Shown here piece by piece: positions 24,845 to 33,335 of a stretch of 64,000 bases of DNA. Numbering within the stretch: position 1 is the stretch's first letter; every line of letters begins with the position of its first letter. The stretch is taken from assembly GCA_963728855.1 (NCBI GenBank), contig CAVSLN010000004.1:124001-188000 (forward strand), read 5' to 3'. A program made the translations under genes and the position numbers. The notes under the pieces were generated by a model that made no database searches, had not been told where the DNA came from, and saw only the letters and a list, made by a program, of their open reading frames with translations. This DNA is from AC-43 sp963728855. GTDB taxonomy: Bacteria; Actinomycetota; Actinomycetes; Mycobacteriales; Micromonosporaceae.

Positions 24845-25231
24845 ATGTACGCGGTACGCATCCACGGGCGGGGCGGCCAAGGCGTGGTCACCAGCGCCGA
24901 GCTGCTCGCCTTGGCCGCCTTCGTGGAGCGCCGGCACGCCCAGGCGTTCCCGAGTTTCGGCTCGGAGCGTACGGGCGCGCCGGTCGCCGCGTTCTGCCGC
25001 ATCGACGACCGGCCCATCCGGACCCGGGAGCCGATCGTCGCGCCGGACGCGGTCGTGGTCGCCGACCCGACGCTGCTGCATCAGGTGGACGTGCTGCAGG
25101 GGCTGCGCCCCGGCGGGTACCTCCTGATCAACACGGCCCGGCCGGTCGAGGAGCTGGCGCTGCCCGCGGCGGCCGCGCGCCCGTGCCTGGTGCCGGCGTC
25201 GGACCTGGCGCGGCAGTATGTGGGCCGGCCG
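24845..25231 (+). pseudogene. porC: 2-oxoacid:ferredoxin oxidoreductase gamma subunit, 3'-truncated
   Basis: ATG 24845, 3 bases after the gap stop. Residues 1-129 are typical: 'MYAVRIHGRGGQGVVTSAELLALAAF', 'AQAFPSFGSERTGAPVAAFCRIDDRPIRTREPI', 'DAVVVADPTLL', 'LINTARPVEELAL', 'VPASDLARQYVGRP'. After VGRP, where an intact gamma subunit continues for about 50 residues (GRPxxNAPLLGGF...), the sequence jumps into the end of the alpha subunit in another frame. The protein would read on through nonsense to 25348. The missing tail and the loss of the alpha subunit should abolish function of this complex. Confidence 0.8.
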
Positions 25232-25419
25232 TGGCGGCGGTGCGTGCGGCGCTGGCCGGTGCGCGCCGGGTCGTCGTGCTGGAGCGGGCCTTCGCGCTCG
25301 GCGTCGGCGGGATCGTCACCGCCGACGTACAGCGGCTGGAACCGTTGACGTTCCTTGACCTCGACGCCGAACGGGTACGCCACGAGCTGAGCGGAGACCA
25401 GCCATGTCCGAGCGGGTGA
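25231..25419 (+). pseudogene. porA: 2-oxoacid:ferredoxin oxidoreductase alpha subunit, C-terminal scrap
   Basis: About 62 codons survive from a normally 390-aa subunit. The frame reads VAAVRAALAGARRVVVLERAFALGVGGIVTADV, the conserved 'VLERA...GxGGI' segment near the C-terminus of PorA. It then passes directly to QRLEPLTFLDLDAERVRHEL, the very end of the family, apparently skipping a further 40-50 residues (GLGGRxIT... region). The stop at 25417-25419 overlaps the porB start, as expected for an ancestral porCAB operon. Two separate deletions, or one deletion plus an assembly collapse, are needed to explain it. Confidence 0.75.
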
Positions 25420-26399
25420 AGTTCTACCAGGTCGGTAGCTGGGCCGCTGGCAACCGGCTGCTCGGGCCGCAGGAGCAGTCGGTCCAGGCCGACGGGCAGC
25501 GGGCCAACTCGCTGACCAGCGGGCACCGGGCGTGCCAGGGCTGCGGTGAGGCGCTCGGCGCCCGGTACGTACTCGACACCGCGATGCGGGCCACCGGCGG
25601 CCGGATGGTCGTGGTCAACGCGACCGGGTGCCTGGAGGTGTTCTCCACGCCGTACCCGGAGTCGTCGTGGCGGGTCGCGTGGCTGCACTCGCTGTTCGGC
25701 AACGCCCCGGCGGTCGCCAGCGGGGTCGCCGCCGCGCTGCGCGCCGGAGGGGACACCGAGACGCGGGTGGTCGCGCAGGCGGGGGATGGCGGGACGGTCG
25801 ACATCGGGATGGGCTGCCTGTCGGGCATGTTCGAGCGCGACGACGACGTGCTGTTCGTCTGCTACGACAACGAGGCGTACATGAACACCGGCGTGCAGCG
25901 CTCGGCGGCCACCCCACCGGCGGCCCGTACGACCACCACGCCGGTGGCCGGCACGGCGCTGGGCAACCGGTTCGGGCAGGGCAAGGACGTGCCGCGCATC
26001 GCGATGGCGCACCGCATCCCGTACGTCGCCACGGCCACCGTCGCCGACCTGCGCGACCTGGAGGCCAAGGTACGCAAGGCGATGAGCCGGCACGGCGCCA
26101 GGTACCTGCACGTGCTCGTACCGTGCCCGCTCGGCTGGGGTACGGCGGCGTGCGACACCGTACGGGTGGCCCGGCTGGCCACCCAGTGCGGGCTGTTCCC
26201 CGTCTACGAGGCCGAGTACGGCGAGGTGGTGGCCACGACGCCGATCCGCCACCGGGTACCGGTCGAGGAGTACCTGCGCCTGCAGGCCCGCTACGCCCAC
26301 CTGTTCGGCCCGACTCCGCGCCCCGACGTCGTGGCGGCGCTCGCGGGGGAGGCCGAGCGGAACATCGCCGAGTTCGGTCTGTGTGAGGTGCCGTCATGA
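25404..26399 (+). CDS. porB: 2-oxoacid:ferredoxin oxidoreductase beta subunit (thiamine diphosphate subunit)
   Basis: 331 aa from ATG 25404. 'GHRACQGCGEALGARYVLDTAM' has the CxxC cluster ligands, 'NATGCLEVFSTPYPESSW' is conserved in PorB, and the TPP/Mg motif is 'AQAGDGGTVDIGMGCLSGMFERDDDVLFVCYDNEAYMNTGVQRS'. The C-terminal 'CPLGWGTAACDTVRVARLATQCGLFPVYEAEYGE' is also typical. Full length and intact, although its gamma and alpha partners are broken. It would bind TPP and decarboxylate pyruvate or another 2-oxoacid. It could work only if partner subunits come from another locus. Confidence 0.9.
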   Translation: MSERVKFYQVGSWAAGNRLLGPQEQSVQADGQRANSLTSGHRACQGCGEALGARYVLDTAMRATGGRMVVVNATGCLEVFSTPYPESSWRVAWLHSLFGNAPAVASGVAAALRAGGDTETRVVAQAGDGGTVDIGMGCLSGMFERDDDVLFVCYDNEAYMNTGVQRSAATPPAARTTTTPVAGTALGNRFGQGKDVPRIAMAHRIPYVATATVADLRDLEAKVRKAMSRHGARYLHVLVPCPLGWGTAACDTVRVARLATQCGLFPVYEAEYGEVVATTPIRHRVPVEEYLRLQARYAHLFGPTPRPDVVAALAGEAERNIAEFGLCEVPS

Positions 26400-28021
26400 G
26401 CCGTAGTCCCTTCGCCATCACCCTGACCGTCGGGTCCAGCCTCGCGAACAAGACCGGGGCGTGGCGTACCCAGCGGCCGCTGTTCGTGTCCCGGCAGCCG
26501 CCGTGCGCCACCGCCTGCCCGGCCGGGGAGGACCCGCAGCAGTGGCTGTTCCATGCGGAGGAGGCCGACTACGAGACGGCCTGGCGCACCATCATGGACG
26601 TCAACCCCTTCCCGGCGGTCATCGGTCGGGTGTGCTACCACCCGTGCCAGGCCGCCTGCAACCGGGCCGCGATCGACGAGCCGGTCGGCATCAACGCGGT
26701 CGAGCGGTTCCTCGGCGACGAGGCGCTGCGCCGGGGCTGGACCGTAGCGGCCGGGCCGCCGACCGGACGCCGGGTGCTGGTGGTGGGCGCCGGACCGGCG
26801 GGGCTGTCCGCCGCCTACCACCTCGCCCGGCTGGGCCACGCGGTCACCGTACGGGACGGCAACCACCGGCCCGGCGGGATGATGCGCTACGGCATCCCGA
26901 GCTACCGGCTGCCCCGCGACGTCCTCGACGCCGAGATCGCCCGGATCCTCGCGATGGGCGTCGTGCTGGAGCCCGACCACCCGGTCACCGATCTGGCCGC
27001 CGAGCTGGCACACGGCCGGTTCGAGGCGGCCTTCGTCGCGGTGGGTGCCCAGCGGGGCCGGCACGCCGAGATCCCGGCCGGCGACTCGGCCCGCGTGCTC
27101 GACGCGCTGTCCGTGCTGCACGGCGTGGCCGAGGCCGAGGCGCCCCGGCTGGGCCGCCGGGTCATCGTCTACGGCGGCGGGGACACCGCGATGGACGCGG
27201 CCCGTACGGCCCGGCGGATCGGCGCGACCGAAGCCGTGGTGGTGTACCGGCGTACCCGCGAACGGATGCCGGCGCACGAGGTCGAGGTGGAGCAGGCCGG
27301 CGCGGAGGGCGTACGGATGCGGTGGCTGTCCACGATCAGCGAGGTCGGAGGCGGCAAGGTGGTCATCGAACGGATGCGCCTCGACGACACCGGCTTCCCC
27401 CAGCCCACGGGCGAGTACGAGGAGCTGCCCGCCGACGCGGTCGTGCTGGCGCTCGGCCAGGAAGCGGACCTGTCGCTGCTGTCCTCGCTGCCGGCCGTCG
27501 CACTCATGCGCGGCGTGGTCGGCGTGGACGCCGACCTGATGACCGGCGTACCGGGCGTGTTCGCCGGCGGGGACATCGTCTCCGGCGAGCACACGGTCAC
27601 CACCGCGATCGGGCACGGCCGGCGGGCCGCCGCAGCCATCGACGCGTATCTCCGTATCGTGCGGCCGACCACGGCGCCGCTGCGCGAGCCGGCCCGGCCC
27701 GAGGCGCTGAACCCTTGGTACTACTCGGATGCGCCGGCCAGCGTGGCGCCGCAGCTCGAAGCGGCCCGCCGGGTCGACACGTTCGACGAGGTCGTCGGCG
27801 GGCTCGATGAGTCGACCGCGCTGTTCGAGGCGCGCCGCTGCCTGTCCTGCGGCAACTGCTTCGAGTGCGACAACTGCTACATCGTCTGCCCGGACAACGC
27901 CGTGCGGAAACTGGGCTCAGGTAAGGGTTTCGCCGTCGACCTCGACTACTGCAAGGGCTGCGGGCTGTGCGCGGCCGAATGTCCCTGTGGCGCGATCGAG
28001 ATGGTCGACGAGACGTCATGA
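26396..28021 (+). CDS. GltD-like NAD(P)H flavoprotein fused to a PorD-like 2[4Fe-4S] ferredoxin domain
   Basis: 541 aa from ATG 26396, overlapping the porB stop. Residues about 35-110 hold the N-terminal cluster motifs of GltD ('CATACPAGEDPQQW', 'GRVCYHPCQAACNR'). Next comes an FAD site 'RRVLVVGAGPAGLSAAYHLA', a second dinucleotide site 'RRVIVYGGGDTAMDAARTARRIG' and 'GVFAGGDIVSGEHTVTTAIGHGR'. The last 70 residues are ferredoxin-like: 'CLSCGNCFECDNCYIVCPDNAV' and 'CKGCGLCAAECPCGAI', as in the delta subunit PorD. The natural reading is an electron module that passes electrons from the oxidoreductase to NAD(P)H or the reverse. Confidence 0.88.
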   Translation: MSRSPFAITLTVGSSLANKTGAWRTQRPLFVSRQPPCATACPAGEDPQQWLFHAEEADYETAWRTIMDVNPFPAVIGRVCYHPCQAACNRAAIDEPVGINAVERFLGDEALRRGWTVAAGPPTGRRVLVVGAGPAGLSAAYHLARLGHAVTVRDGNHRPGGMMRYGIPSYRLPRDVLDAEIARILAMGVVLEPDHPVTDLAAELAHGRFEAAFVAVGAQRGRHAEIPAGDSARVLDALSVLHGVAEAEAPRLGRRVIVYGGGDTAMDAARTARRIGATEAVVVYRRTRERMPAHEVEVEQAGAEGVRMRWLSTISEVGGGKVVIERMRLDDTGFPQPTGEYEELPADAVVLALGQEADLSLLSSLPAVALMRGVVGVDADLMTGVPGVFAGGDIVSGEHTVTTAIGHGRRAAAAIDAYLRIVRPTTAPLREPARPEALNPWYYSDAPASVAPQLEAARRVDTFDEVVGGLDESTALFEARRCLSCGNCFECDNCYIVCPDNAVRKLGSGKGFAVDLDYCKGCGLCAAECPCGAIEMVDETS

Positions 28022-28091
28022 GCGGGAGCGCGAGGCTACGGGCAGAAGGCCCGCGGCAGATGAGCGCCGAGCGCGGGAGCGACAGCAGGCC

Positions 28092-30935
28092 ATGAGCGCC
28101 GTCATTGAAGCAGAGCGCGCGTCGGCCGGCCGGGTGCCGGCCGACGTGTGCAGCGCGCCGGCCGGCGACGCGTACACCCTGTTGGGTTCCGCGCCGCGCG
28201 GCCTGAGCGCGGTGACCGCCGCCGACCGGTTGCGCGCGCACGGCCCCAACGCGCTGCCCGCACCGCGCCGAACCCCTTTGCTGGTACGGTTCGCCGACCA
28301 GTTCACCGACGTGTTCGCGATCTTGCTGCTGGCCGCCGCCGGTATCACCTTCCTGGCCGGTGCGCTGTCGCGTCCCGTGGACGTGGGCAGCATCCAGCTG
28401 GGTGTGGCGATCCTCGGCGTGGTGGTGCTGAACGCGGCGATCGGGTTCGCGCAGGAGTACTCGGCGGAGCGTACGGTGCAGACGCTGCAGGCCATGGTGC
28501 CGGCCGCCTGCCGGGTGCTGCGCGACGGGCAGCGGCAGGAGGTCGCCGTACGGGACGTGGTGCCCGGCGACGTCGTGGTGCTCGAAGCCGGTGACGCGGT
28601 ACCGGCCGACTGCCGGTTCGTCGACGCCTACGTCGTCGCGGTCGACAACGCCGCGCTGACCGGGGAGAGCACCGCGGTGCGCCGCGGCGCGGATCCGGTG
28701 AAGCCCGGCACCCCGGCGCTGGAGGCCCGCAACGCCGCCTTTATGGGGACCACCGTCGTCGCCGGTACCGGCAAGGCGCTCGTCTACGCCACCGGTACCG
28801 ACACCCAGTTCGGCCGGATCTTCCAGCTCACCACCGAGGCGCCCACCCCGAGAACGCCGCTGCAACGGCAGGTGGCTCTGATGGCGCGGCGGGTATCGGT
28901 GGCGGCGCTGGGGATCGGGGCGCTGCTGTTCGCCGTACGGGGGCTGACCGGGCACCCGCTGGTGGGCTCGTTCGTGTTCGCGCTCGGCGTCATGGTGGCT
29001 CTCGTACCGGAGGGCCTGCCGGCCACCCTGTCGGTCTCCCTCGCCGTCGGGGTACGCCGGATGGCGCGACGTAATGCGTTGGTCAAGCGGCTGCTCGCGG
29101 TGGAGGCGCTCGGTTCCACGACCGTCATCTGTACGGACAAGACCGGCACCCTGACCCAGGCCGAAATGACCGTGCAGCGCTGCTGGGAGTCGGGGCGGGT
29201 ACACGGGGTGTCCGGCGTGGGGTACGCGCCGGTGGGTGCGGTCGAGGAGCCGGACCGGGTGGCCGACCTGCTCCGGATGGCAGCCCTGTGCAGCAACGCC
29301 CGGCTGGTCCCGCCGGAGTCCGGCGGGGGAGACTGGCGCATCCTCGGCGATCCGACCGAGGGGGCGCTGCTCGTCGCGGCCGCGAAGGCCGGAGTGGACC
29401 TGGCGGCGGAGGAGGGCCGCGCGCCCCGGCTCGCTGAGTTCCCGTTCGACTCCGGGCGCAAGCTGATGACGACCGTGCACAAGGTCGACGCCGGGTACCG
29501 CGCATACGTCAAAGGGGCGGCGCAGGAGCTGCTGGACCGGTGCACCCACGCCGACTGGGACGGTACCCGCCGACCGCTCGACTGCGCGCTGCGCGAGCAG
29601 ATCCGGGCCGCGAACGAGGCGATGGCACGCCAGTCGCTGCGGGTGCTCGCCGTGGCGTACCGACACCTGGACAGTGCCCGCCCCGCGCAGGGCGACGCCG
29701 AGTCGGGCCTGACGTTCAGCGGCCTGGTCGGCATGCTCGACCCGCCGCGGCCCGAGGTGGCCGAGGCGGTCCGGCGCTGCCGCCGGGCCGGCATCCGCAT
29801 GGTCATGGTGACCGGGGATCACGCGCTGACCGCGGAGGCGATCGGCCGGCGGGTCGGCATCGTGACCGACGGCCCGCCCACCTGTGACGACTCCGGCTCG
29901 GCGGCGTCTGGCGCCACGCGGCGACCCGGAGTCGTCATCGTGCGCGGCGACCAGCTCGCCGCGATGCGTGACGACGAGCTGAAAGCGTTGCTACGCACGG
30001 AAGGCGAGCTGCTGTTCTGCCGGGTCAGCCCGGAGCACAAGATGCGCGTGGTGACCACCCTGGAACAGCTGGGCGAGGTGGTCGCGGTCACCGGCGACGG
30101 CGCGAACGACGCGCCCGCGCTCAAGCGCGCGGACATCGGCGTGGCGATGGGCGCCGGGGGAACGGACGTGGCCCGCGAGGCGGCCGTCATGGTGCTGCTG
30201 GACGACTCGTTCGCCTCGATCGTGACCGCGGTCGAGCTGGGCCGGTCGGTGTACCGCAACATCCGCAAGTTCCTCGTGTACCTGTTCAGCCACAACATCG
30301 CTGAGCTGACTCCGATCCTGGTCGCCGCGTTCGTGGGCTTCCCGCTGGTTCCGCTGACCGCCGTGCAGGTCCTCGCGATCGACCTCGGCTCGGACGTGTT
30401 GCCCGCGCTGGCGCTCGGCACCGAGCCGCCCGAGCCGGACACGATGGACGACCCGCCCCGCTCGCGTAAAGAGTCGCTGTTCTCCGCCGCGGTGGTACGC
30501 CGGTTCCTGTTCCTCGGCGCGGTCCAGTCGATCGGCGTGGTCACCGTTTTCTTCTGGTACCTGCACAGCACCGGCATACCGTGGTCCGCACTGACCGATG
30601 CCTCCCCGGCGTACCGGCACGCGCTCACGCTGACCCAGGCCGCGATCGTGGTGAGCCAGTTCTTCAACGGGTTCACGGTCCGGGCGGAACGGGAGAGCAT
30701 CCTGCGCATCGGCCTGCTGTCCAACCCGCGGCTGGTCGCCGCCGAGTGCCTCGGCGTCGGCATCATGGCCGCGATCTCGTACGCGCCGCCACTGCAGGCG
30801 CTGTTCCACACCGCGCCGCTGGGCGCGCTCGACTGGGCCGTGCTCGCCGCGTTCGGGGCGCTGCTGTTGCTGGCCGACGAGGCGCGCAAGTGGTGGCTGC
30901 GGCGGCGTACCACCGGGAGGGTCCGATGCGAGTGA
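28092..30935 (+). CDS. cation-transporting P-type ATPase (CtpF/P2A-like)
   Basis: 947 aa from ATG 28092. The order is actuator domain with 'DNAALTGESTAVRR', membrane helix with 'VMVALVPEGLPATLSVSLAVG' (PEGLP), phosphorylation site 'ICTDKTGTLTQAEM' (Asp about 348), nucleotide-binding 'YVKGAAQELLDRC', 'MVMVTGDHALTAEAIG' and hinge 'AVTGDGANDAPALKRADIGVAMG'. A C-terminal cation ATPase domain with four helices completes it. PEGL plus NxxE-type helix 6 ('FSHNIAELTPILV') fits Ca/Na/K-type P2 ATPases. Mycobacterial CtpF, a DosR target, is the nearest known analogue. The ion is not certain. Overlaps the downstream trkA-like gene by 10 bases. Confidence 0.9.
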   Translation: MSAVIEAERASAGRVPADVCSAPAGDAYTLLGSAPRGLSAVTAADRLRAHGPNALPAPRRTPLLVRFADQFTDVFAILLLAAAGITFLAGALSRPVDVGSIQLGVAILGVVVLNAAIGFAQEYSAERTVQTLQAMVPAACRVLRDGQRQEVAVRDVVPGDVVVLEAGDAVPADCRFVDAYVVAVDNAALTGESTAVRRGADPVKPGTPALEARNAAFMGTTVVAGTGKALVYATGTDTQFGRIFQLTTEAPTPRTPLQRQVALMARRVSVAALGIGALLFAVRGLTGHPLVGSFVFALGVMVALVPEGLPATLSVSLAVGVRRMARRNALVKRLLAVEALGSTTVICTDKTGTLTQAEMTVQRCWESGRVHGVSGVGYAPVGAVEEPDRVADLLRMAALCSNARLVPPESGGGDWRILGDPTEGALLVAAAKAGVDLAAEEGRAPRLAEFPFDSGRKLMTTVHKVDAGYRAYVKGAAQELLDRCTHADWDGTRRPLDCALREQIRAANEAMARQSLRVLAVAYRHLDSARPAQGDAESGLTFSGLVGMLDPPRPEVAEAVRRCRRAGIRMVMVTGDHALTAEAIGRRVGIVTDGPPTCDDSGSAASGATRRPGVVIVRGDQLAAMRDDELKALLRTEGELLFCRVSPEHKMRVVTTLEQLGEVVAVTGDGANDAPALKRADIGVAMGAGGTDVAREAAVMVLLDDSFASIVTAVELGRSVYRNIRKFLVYLFSHNIAELTPILVAAFVGFPLVPLTAVQVLAIDLGSDVLPALALGTEPPEPDTMDDPPRSRKESLFSAAVVRRFLFLGAVQSIGVVTVFFWYLHSTGIPWSALTDASPAYRHALTLTQAAIVVSQFFNGFTVRAERESILRIGLLSNPRLVAAECLGVGIMAAISYAPPLQALFHTAPLGALDWAVLAAFGALLLLADEARKWWLRRRTTGRVRCE

Positions 30936-31585
30936 TCATCATGGGCTGCGGGCGGGTCGGCTCCGCGCTGGCCGCGCAGTTCGCCGTGGACGGGCACGAT
31001 GTGCGGGTCGTCGACCGGGAGGAGCGGGCCCGCGCGCTGCTGCCAGCCGCATTCCCCGGCGGGTTCGTGGTGGGAAACGGCTACAACCGGGGGGTACTGG
31101 AGCGGGCCGGGATCACCGGCGCGGACGCGTTCATCGCCGTGACATCCGGCGACAACTCGAACATCGTCGGCGCTCGCATCGCCAAGGAGGTGTACCGGGT
31201 ACCGATGGTCGTCGCGCGCATCTACGACCCCCGGCGCGCGGAGATCTACCGGGACCTCGGCATCCCGACCGTGGCGAGTGTCCGGTGGACGGTCAGCCAG
31301 ATCCAGCAGATGCTGCTGCACCGCCACCTGGCCCCGGAGTTGTCCTTCGGCAACGGCGAGACGCTGCTCGTGCGCGAGCCGGTACCGGGGTACCTGGCCG
31401 GGCGGGCGGCCACCGAGTTCGACGTGGACGGGGAGATCCGGGTGGTTGAGGTGACCCGGCTGGGCCGCTCGTGCGTCGCCGGGCACGCCACCGTCCTCGC
31501 CGAGGGGGACGTCCTCACCGTGGCCGTGGCGACCGAGGCGCTGCCCCGGCTGCGCGCCTTCCTGCACAAGGAGCTGGGCACATGA
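30926..31585 (+). CDS. TrkA-like potassium uptake regulator (CeoB-like)
   Basis: 219 aa from ATG 30926, with GGGAGG upstream inside the ATPase gene end. RCK-N domain: 'MRVIIMGCGRVGSALAAQFAVDGHDVRVVDRE', 'GNGYNRGVLERAGITGADAFIAVTSGDNSNIVGARIAKE'. The RCK-C domain near 150-215 has 'VVEVTRLGRSCVAGHATVLAEGDVLTVAV'. It binds nucleotide and gates a potassium channel or transporter, but no channel gene is present here. Partner of the next gene (ATGA overlap), mirroring the ceoBC pair of mycobacteria. Confidence 0.9.
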   Translation: MRVIIMGCGRVGSALAAQFAVDGHDVRVVDREERARALLPAAFPGGFVVGNGYNRGVLERAGITGADAFIAVTSGDNSNIVGARIAKEVYRVPMVVARIYDPRRAEIYRDLGIPTVASVRWTVSQIQQMLLHRHLAPELSFGNGETLLVREPVPGYLAGRAATEFDVDGEIRVVEVTRLGRSCVAGHATVLAEGDVLTVAVATEALPRLRAFLHKELGT

Positions 31586-32238
31586 ACGTGATCGTGGTTG
31601 GCGCCGGCCGGCTGGGCACCCAGTTCGCCGACGTACTCGCCGGGTACGGCAACGCGGTGACGCTGGTCGATGTCCGGCAGAAGGCGCTGGACCGGGCACC
31701 GGCCAGCCCGGACACCCGACGGCTGGCCGGGGACGGGTGCGAGCCGACCGTCCTGGAGGAGGCCGGCGCGCTGGCCGCCGACCTGCTGGTCGCGGCGACC
31801 GGCGAGGACGAGGACAACCTGGTGGTCGCCCTACTGGCCAAGCGCCAGTTCGGGGTCGCCCGGGTGGTCGCCCGGATCAACGACGCGGACAACGCCTGGC
31901 TGTTCGACGAGCGGTGGGGCGTCGACGTGGCCGTACCGACGGCGGCGCCGCTCATCTCGCTGATCGAGGAAGCCACCGGCGCCGCCGACACGGTCGCGCT
32001 GCTGCGGCTGGGGCGGGCCGGGGTGAGCCTGCTGGAGACCGTCATCGACGAGCACTCGTCGGCGGCGGGGCGGCCGGTGTCGGCCGTGCCGGTACCGGCG
32101 GGGTGCGTGGTCGCCGCGGTGATCCGGGCCGGTCAGCCGACCGTACCGCCGCCGGGTTTCGTGCTTCGGGCCGGCGATGAGGTGCTCGTCGTCGCGCAGA
32201 GCGCGACCGAGGCGGACGTGCACCGGGCCTTCCAGTGA
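31582..32238 (+). CDS. second TrkA-like protein (CeoC-like)
   Basis: 218 aa from ATG 31582 (overlapping TGA of the first TrkA). 'MNVIVVGAGRLGTQFADVLAGYGNAVTLVDV' is the NAD-binding start, with 'GDGCEPTVLEEAGALAADLLVAATGEDEDNLVVALLAK' following. The C-terminal RCK-C region has 'GCVVAAVIRAGQPTVPPPGFVLRAGDEVLVVAQ'. Likely forms a hetero-assembly with the upstream protein. Co-transcription with the P-type ATPase suggests coordinated control of cations and membrane potential. A box begins 11 bases after its stop. Confidence 0.9.
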   Translation: MNVIVVGAGRLGTQFADVLAGYGNAVTLVDVRQKALDRAPASPDTRRLAGDGCEPTVLEEAGALAADLLVAATGEDEDNLVVALLAKRQFGVARVVARINDADNAWLFDERWGVDVAVPTAAPLISLIEEATGAADTVALLRLGRAGVSLLETVIDEHSSAAGRPVSAVPVPAGCVVAAVIRAGQPTVPPPGFVLRAGDEVLVVAQSATEADVHRAFQ

Positions 32239-32248
32239 ACCGGGGGCC

Positions 32249-32262
32249 GGGACCTTCGCCGC
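32249..32262. promoter_or_regulatory. DevR/DosR-like box (GGGACCTTCGCCGC)
   Basis: 54 bases upstream of the broken DUF1876 gene. Same GGGACCTTCGCC core as the hydrogenase box at 35261, and in both a CTACG and an AGTGGGG word follow at similar distances, suggesting related promoters. Confidence 0.55.
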
Positions 32263-32315
32263 TACGCCTCGTGGCCCAGCCGCCGGAGAGTGGGGACGGG
32301 AGGGGGGAGGACGGC

Positions 32316-32586
32316 ATGAGCGCGATGAAGCGGTGGCGCGTCGAGGTCTTCGTCGGCGGGGACGCCGGCCGGACCCTACGCCGAGGCGCGGCTGCACACC
32401 GAGATCGGCGACCACCTGTTGGGCGTCGGGCGGGCCAAGCTGCACTCGGGCGACTACGACGTGCCGGAGATCGGCGACGAGATCGCCGTGGCGCGGGCGC
32501 TGGCCGACCTGGGGCACTGACTGCTGATCACCGCGACGCAGGACCTCGGACAGGTGACCGCCACGTCGGTCCGGCTGACCCGCTGA
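32316..32586 (+). pseudogene. DUF1876 (dsRBD-like) protein, frameshifted and with an in-frame stop
   Basis: ATG 32316 follows AGGGGGGAGG. The first residues 'MSAMKRWRVEVFVGGDAGRT' are the DUF1876 start. An extra C in 'ggaccctacgcc' (about 32374-32377) shifts the frame. In the next frame the family continues 'YAEARLHTEIGDHLLGVGRAKL...DVPEIGDEIAVARALADLGH', meets TGA at 32518-32520, then resumes 'LLITATQDLGQVTATSVRLTR' to a stop at 32584-32586. Both lesions are single-base changes (cga to tga would explain the stop). Small DUF1876 proteins are frequent DevR-regulon members in actinobacteria; a box lies upstream here too. Confidence 0.8.
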
Positions 32587-32671
32587 GCTGGGGCGGCCGG
32601 GCGACGACGGGCGCGGTGGTCTGCGCCGTGTCCCGTTGATGCCGGAGGTGGCGGCGGACCGCTCGGCGACG

Positions 32672-33325
32672 TCAGCTGCGGTACCGGCGCGACAGTTGGC
32701 ACAGCCGGTGCACCGACAGCGGTCGTTGCGGTGCTGCCGGGCGGCGTTGCTCGAGTCGGGTTGCGAGAACGAGGAAGACTTCGGCTGCCGTGAGGGCGTC
32801 ACCGAGCGCGTGGTGTGGGGTATGGATGGGCAGCGCGAGTTGACGGGCGGCGGCCTCGACATTTGACTCGCGAGGCGACCCGACGGCGGACAGCCCGCAG
32901 GCGCGCAGGAGGGCGGCGGTATCGAGGACCGCCCGCCCGACGGACCGCCCGCGCCGGTGCAGCGCCCGGTTGAGGAATGCGTGCTCGAACCAGGCGGCGT
33001 GCGCGACCAGCACCCGGTGGGCGAGCAGGCCGATCAGGGCGTCGAGCACGTCGTCGATGGGTGGTGCGTCGGCGAGGTCGGCCTGCCGTAGGTTGTGCAC
33101 TTTCAGGGACGCGACGGAGACCGGCCGCCGCGGGCTTACCAGTCCGTACGCCGACCGTCCACAGTGGATCCGCCCGTTCGCCACGATGGTCGCCCCGAAC
33201 GAGACGATGTCGTCGTGACGCAGGTCCATTCCGGTGGTCTCGAGATCGATGACGCAGAACTCGGCGTCGCGCCATGCCGTTCGCGGCGCCGGCGCCGGCA
33301 GTGGGGGGAAGCGGCGCAGTCTCAT
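32672..33325 (-). CDS. DnaQ-like 3'-5' exonuclease
   Basis: 217 aa from ATG 33325. Exo motifs: ExoI 'FCVIDLETTGMDLRHDDIVSFGATIV', ExoII 'VLVAHAAWFEHAFLNRAL', ExoIII 'HTPHHALGDALTAAEVFLVL' with the catalytic His-x4-Asp. This is the epsilon-subunit-like family of proofreading/RNase exonucleases. Directly preceded on the same strand by the cNMP/CBS/DUF294 gene (10-base gap), a pair often seen together in bacteria. The DUF294 protein is thought to be a signalling partner; the biological substrate is not known. Confidence 0.88.
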   Translation of the reverse strand: MRLRRFPPLPAPAPRTAWRDAEFCVIDLETTGMDLRHDDIVSFGATIVANGRIHCGRSAYGLVSPRRPVSVASLKVHNLRQADLADAPPIDDVLDALIGLLAHRVLVAHAAWFEHAFLNRALHRRGRSVGRAVLDTAALLRACGLSAVGSPRESNVEAAARQLALPIHTPHHALGDALTAAEVFLVLATRLEQRRPAAPQRPLSVHRLCQLSRRYRS

Positions 33326-33335
33326 GACGCCACGG

